From CAYMST01 sp964393115 (lineage in GTDB: Bacteria > Bacteroidota > Bacteroidia > Cytophagales > Cyclobacteriaceae), in assembly GCA_964393115.1 (NCBI GenBank), contig CAYMST010000192.1, positions 1 to 9,375 of the forward strand: a stretch of DNA of 9,375 nt, given 5' to 3'. Numbering within the stretch: position 1 is the first letter of the stretch; every line of letters starts with the position of its first letter. Of this stretch, positions 6,868-9,375 are shown piece after piece. Below the pieces are notes generated by a model. The model saw nothing but the letters and a program-made list of their open reading frames with translations, ran no database searches and was not told where the DNA came from. The position numbers were made by a program, and so were the translations under genes.

Positions 6868-8856
6868 TCAGTTTGCTCTTTTCAACTTATTAATCTCAAT
6901 AGCCATTTTTTTAGTCATATTATTGGCTAAAGTCGCGGTTCGTTGTGCCTGATAGATGCTCCTTTTTCGCTTGAAGTTCATCTCAGAAATTCTTTTTTTG
7001 ACAAATTCTTGAGCATACTTGATGGTTCTATTGTTCGCTTTTTTTACCGCGTAGTAAACCATTGTGTTTTCGAGAAAGCCTTCAAGCACCGATTCACCAA
7101 GTTTTATCCTAAGATCCGCTTGAATGACGGCGTCCTGATAGTATTTTTCTCGGGTAGTGAATACCTGCCGATTGGCATCTTCGAAATCCATCTTGGACAA
7201 TGAATTGGCATATAAGTAACTTAATGTAGAGTTCGTTTTCTTTAAAAGCCTTGTGTACGCTACATTATTCTTGCTCCATATTTTTCTTAACTCTTTAATA
7301 CTATCGAGGTTAGATCTCAAATCAGAAATCACCAGGTTAATAGCTCTCCAAGTCGAATCAATCCGGCCGATTTGTGTGGTCAGTGTTATGAAACGAGCTC
7401 GGTTGGCAATCAAAAAAGTGTTTTCGTCGAGTAATAGCTCAACCTTTTCCCATAGGTCAGGAAATCGCGCATAAATACTATTTCTAAACGCTATGTGCCG
7501 ATCAATACTATCAAGCAATAGAGTAGAGGTATCATTATGCCGACGGAGTCGAAGCAACATCGTGTCAAATTGTGCATGCTTTACGGCTACTTGAACCGCA
7601 GTTAATTTTTGAGAGCGCTTACGCTTTTTGAATGGTGTATACGCTAAGTCTTTGAGCCTTTCTTGAGCTCTAAACTCCTGTCCCAATGCTTTTACTAAAC
7701 CGTCTTCAATTTTCAAAAGATCGGCTTTCCTTGTCCCCATTTTTTTGGATAGGTAACTGCTCCTTTTTTGTAAAGGGACAACGATGGCATTCTCAAAGTC
7801 TCTAGAAGTTCTCAAGATTGATTTGGTGGTTTCAGAATTTGCTCGTTTAATGTGTTGCTTGGCATCTTTTTCGGATTTTTTAAAATGGTCCAAAGCTTGT
7901 TCCCTCAGCTTTAATTCGGAGTCTTTTGTTTTTACATCCGTCTTTGCATATTCCAGCCCAAATCTTAGATTGGCGTCTGCTGTTATCATAACATTTTTAG
8001 GGTTGAAGTCTTTTGCCGCTTCACCTGTTTTAGCAAGAAAGTGATTGTAAGAGTCACTTTCGTAGACCGAGATTTTCTCGGTGTAATCCTCAGAACTTAA
8101 CTTCATATTGATGGTGCTATCCAATACGTTGGTGTAAGTATGCCAATGTTCATTTTCGAATTCCCCCATGGTTATAGGTTTTGGAACTAGTTGCCAAACA
8201 GGGTCTGCTGGAAGGTGATTGGATATCATAGATTCTGGATCCACCATGAAAAATCGAGTAGAAGGCCTTTTCTCAAACTTAAATTTTGAAGGGATAAATG
8301 GCTTTTTCAGTAAATATGACATGAACTTTTTGATCGGTTGCTTTTTAGGTACCGTTTTACCACTGCCCCATGTGGCATCCACAAGCAGCCATTTATTGTC
8401 TATTTTGACACCGTTCCATGTATGATCGGCCTCAAAAAATGTCTCTTTGTCATAGTGGTGACCTCCTAAAGTATACCCTATAATTTCCTTAGTTGGAATA
8501 TGAGCGGCTTCGCAAAGAGCACTATAGAGAGCACTGAATTGATAGCAAAGTCCTTTTTTGCGACGTAATGTTTGCTTAGGAGAATACGATTGGGTTTTGA
8601 CCTTTTGAGCAGCTCGAATGTCATAGTTTATATGATGTACAACCCAGCAATATATACTAAATGCTTTGTCCAGATCCGAATATTCATCTTTCGTGAGATA
8701 TTCAGCCAGTTTAGCAACTGATCTCTGCTGAGACCTCGGGACGTGTACTTTCGCCCTTAGCGATATATCAAAATCTCCATTTTGAGCAAAGGCATTTTGA
8801 GCTATAAGAAAGCCTAGCAAGAAAAAAGTCAATATTCTGGGAATCCAACTTGACAT
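6868..8856 (-). CDS. Exported transglutaminase-like protein with long helical C-terminal extension
   Basis: A 662-residue protein. Residues 1-25 are a signal peptide (RILTFFLLGFLIAQNAFAQ, cleavage near AFA-QN), so it acts in the periplasm or outside. Residues about 62-168 are a transglutaminase-core (papain-fold) domain with the full triad: Cys104 in KKGLCYQFSALY, His145 in ADHTWNGV and Asp160 in LLVDATWGSG. Bacterial members of this class are mostly thiol proteases or amide-bond-modifying enzymes rather than true crosslinkers. Residues 170-300 form a linker region I cannot name. Residues about 300-660 are strongly charged, Lys/Arg-rich and helical, with likely coiled-coil stretches (around 310-400 and 500-560) and a very basic tail. 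This extension is much longer than the enzyme needs and has no motif I know. The ATG follows the lipoprotein stop by 11 bp, so translation of the two is probably coupled. Substrate unknown; cell-wall peptide or a surface protein is inference. Confidence 0.85.
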   Translation of the reverse strand: MSSWIPRILTFFLLGFLIAQNAFAQNGDFDISLRAKVHVPRSQQRSVAKLAEYLTKDEYSDLDKAFSIYCWVVHHINYDIRAAQKVKTQSYSPKQTLRRKKGLCYQFSALYSALCEAAHIPTKEIIGYTLGGHHYDKETFFEADHTWNGVKIDNKWLLVDATWGSGKTVPKKQPIKKFMSYLLKKPFIPSKFKFEKRPSTRFFMVDPESMISNHLPADPVWQLVPKPITMGEFENEHWHTYTNVLDSTINMKLSSEDYTEKISVYESDSYNHFLAKTGEAAKDFNPKNVMITADANLRFGLEYAKTDVKTKDSELKLREQALDHFKKSEKDAKQHIKRANSETTKSILRTSRDFENAIVVPLQKRSSYLSKKMGTRKADLLKIEDGLVKALGQEFRAQERLKDLAYTPFKKRKRSQKLTAVQVAVKHAQFDTMLLRLRRHNDTSTLLLDSIDRHIAFRNSIYARFPDLWEKVELLLDENTFLIANRARFITLTTQIGRIDSTWRAINLVISDLRSNLDSIKELRKIWSKNNVAYTRLLKKTNSTLSYLYANSLSKMDFEDANRQVFTTREKYYQDAVIQADLRIKLGESVLEGFLENTMVYYAVKKANNRTIKYAQEFVKKRISEMNFKRKRSIYQAQRTATLANNMTKKMAIEINKLKRAN

Positions 8857-8867
8857 CCCCCAAAATA

Positions 8868-9374
8868 CTAAAATTCTAGGTAAATCCTATCAGGTACTAT
8901 GATAGCTGACGGATAATGCTCTTTAATGAAGTTGAAGGTTTTTAACGCATCCAGTTGTGAATGAAATTTTCCTAAGTTGATGATATAATTAGGCTGGTAA
9001 AACTTCATAAATGGTTCTAAACCTTCTTCGAACTCGCCAGCTAAGTGTATAACGTTGGCACGCACTTCATTGGCTTGATCTCGATCATTTCCTGAGAAGA
9101 CTTTAATCGTATAGCCATTTACATATCCCCGCTCCTTATTTTTATTGGTGACTATGGATAGCACACTATCCATCTCTCCTCTTATGTGAAAAATAGGAGA
9201 GACGGATGTATTTAAACTATTGTTAACTGTGTTATCTCTCGTTTCTACAGCCCCGATGTTTGGTCTTAGTTTAGAAAGGTCTTCATAGTAATCTTCTTCC
9301 GAAGCCTTTTGCACCACTTTAGGCGAACAAGCCAATACGAGAAGCCACACAGTCGTCAAAAGATACCTCTTCAT
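8868..9374 (-). CDS. Lipoprotein with SPOR-like domain
   Basis: A 168-residue protein whose ATG lies one base from the right edge, so its upstream region and any longer start cannot be seen. MKRYLLTTVWLLVLAC is a lipoprotein signal with lipobox VLAC and lipidated Cys16; the following S-P-K gives no strong inner-membrane retention signal, so an outer-membrane anchor is likely. Residues 20-80 are a polar tether. Residues about 85-165 look like a SPOR domain: a first strand in GYTIKVFSGNDRDQANEV, a second half with NYIINLGKFHSQLDALKTF, and a final HYPSAIIVPDRI strand, matching the family pattern of two beta-alpha-beta halves with a central xxxGxF. SPOR domains bind glycan strands of peptidoglycan stripped of peptides. 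The domain call rests on pattern alone. It is the first visible gene of the probable unit with the transglutaminase-like gene. Confidence 0.8.
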   Translation of the reverse strand: MKRYLLTTVWLLVLACSPKVVQKASEEDYYEDLSKLRPNIGAVETRDNTVNNSLNTSVSPIFHIRGEMDSVLSIVTNKNKERGYVNGYTIKVFSGNDRDQANEVRANVIHLAGEFEEGLEPFMKFYQPNYIINLGKFHSQLDALKTFNFIKEHYPSAIIVPDRIYLEF

Positions 9375-9375
9375 G

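Noticed and set aside
6943..8425. Plus-strand frames opposite the transglutaminase-like gene
   Set aside because: They are antisense shadows of a 662-residue gene with signal peptide and catalytic triad; none has a motif or a promoter.
1..9375. Mobile element, CRISPR array, toxin-antitoxin or defence island
   Set aside because: No transposase, integrase, direct-repeat array, tRNA or paired small genes were seen; the helicase alone is not evidence of a defence system.

Overview
The window looks like ordinary chromosomal DNA from a marine-type Bacteroidota, probably Cytophagales. The evidence is a large secreted protein ending in a type IX secretion (T9SS) type A sorting domain, a Pif1-type helicase with a C-terminal helix-turn-helix of the kind common in this phylum, A/T-rich start regions without Shine-Dalgarno sequences, and TAnnTTTG-like -7 elements. 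The order-level call is inference from gene style, not from a marker gene. No rRNA, tRNA, CRISPR array, insertion sequence or phage gene was seen.

Layout: (1) 1-2069, minus: a Pif1/RecD-like superfamily 1 helicase, cut by the left edge, with 689 residues visible. (2) 2070-2308: a divergent intergenic region with a good -7 promoter element for the helicase and a small palindrome in front of the next gene. (3) 2309-4525, plus: a secreted multidomain T9SS cargo protein of 738 residues. (4) 4548-4585: a perfect 38-bp palindrome serving as a shared terminator between convergent genes. (5) 4591-5121, minus: an NADPH-dependent FMN reductase-family flavoprotein. (6) 5245-5553, minus: a small orphan reading frame without an ATG and with a signal-peptide-like N-terminus; it may be a decayed gene. 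(7) 5625-6812, minus: an M20D-type metal-dependent amidohydrolase. (8) 6868-8856, minus: an exported transglutaminase-like protein with a long helical C-terminal extension. (9) 8868-9374, minus: a lipoprotein with a SPOR-like domain.

Genes 9 and 8 are 11 bp apart and 8 and 7 are 55 bp apart, all on the minus strand, so they probably form a transcription unit read from the right edge. The lipoprotein and the transglutaminase-like protein both carry export signals and plausibly act together in the periplasm or at the cell wall. The M20 enzyme has no signal peptide and may only be a passenger, possibly with its own promoter. The helicase, T9SS cargo and flavin reductase appear to be independent single-gene units.

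I found no clear new defence or mobile system. The most interesting leads are the SPOR-lipoprotein/transglutaminase pair with its unexplained helical extension, the unassigned N-terminal domain of the T9SS cargo, and the ATG-less small reading frame.
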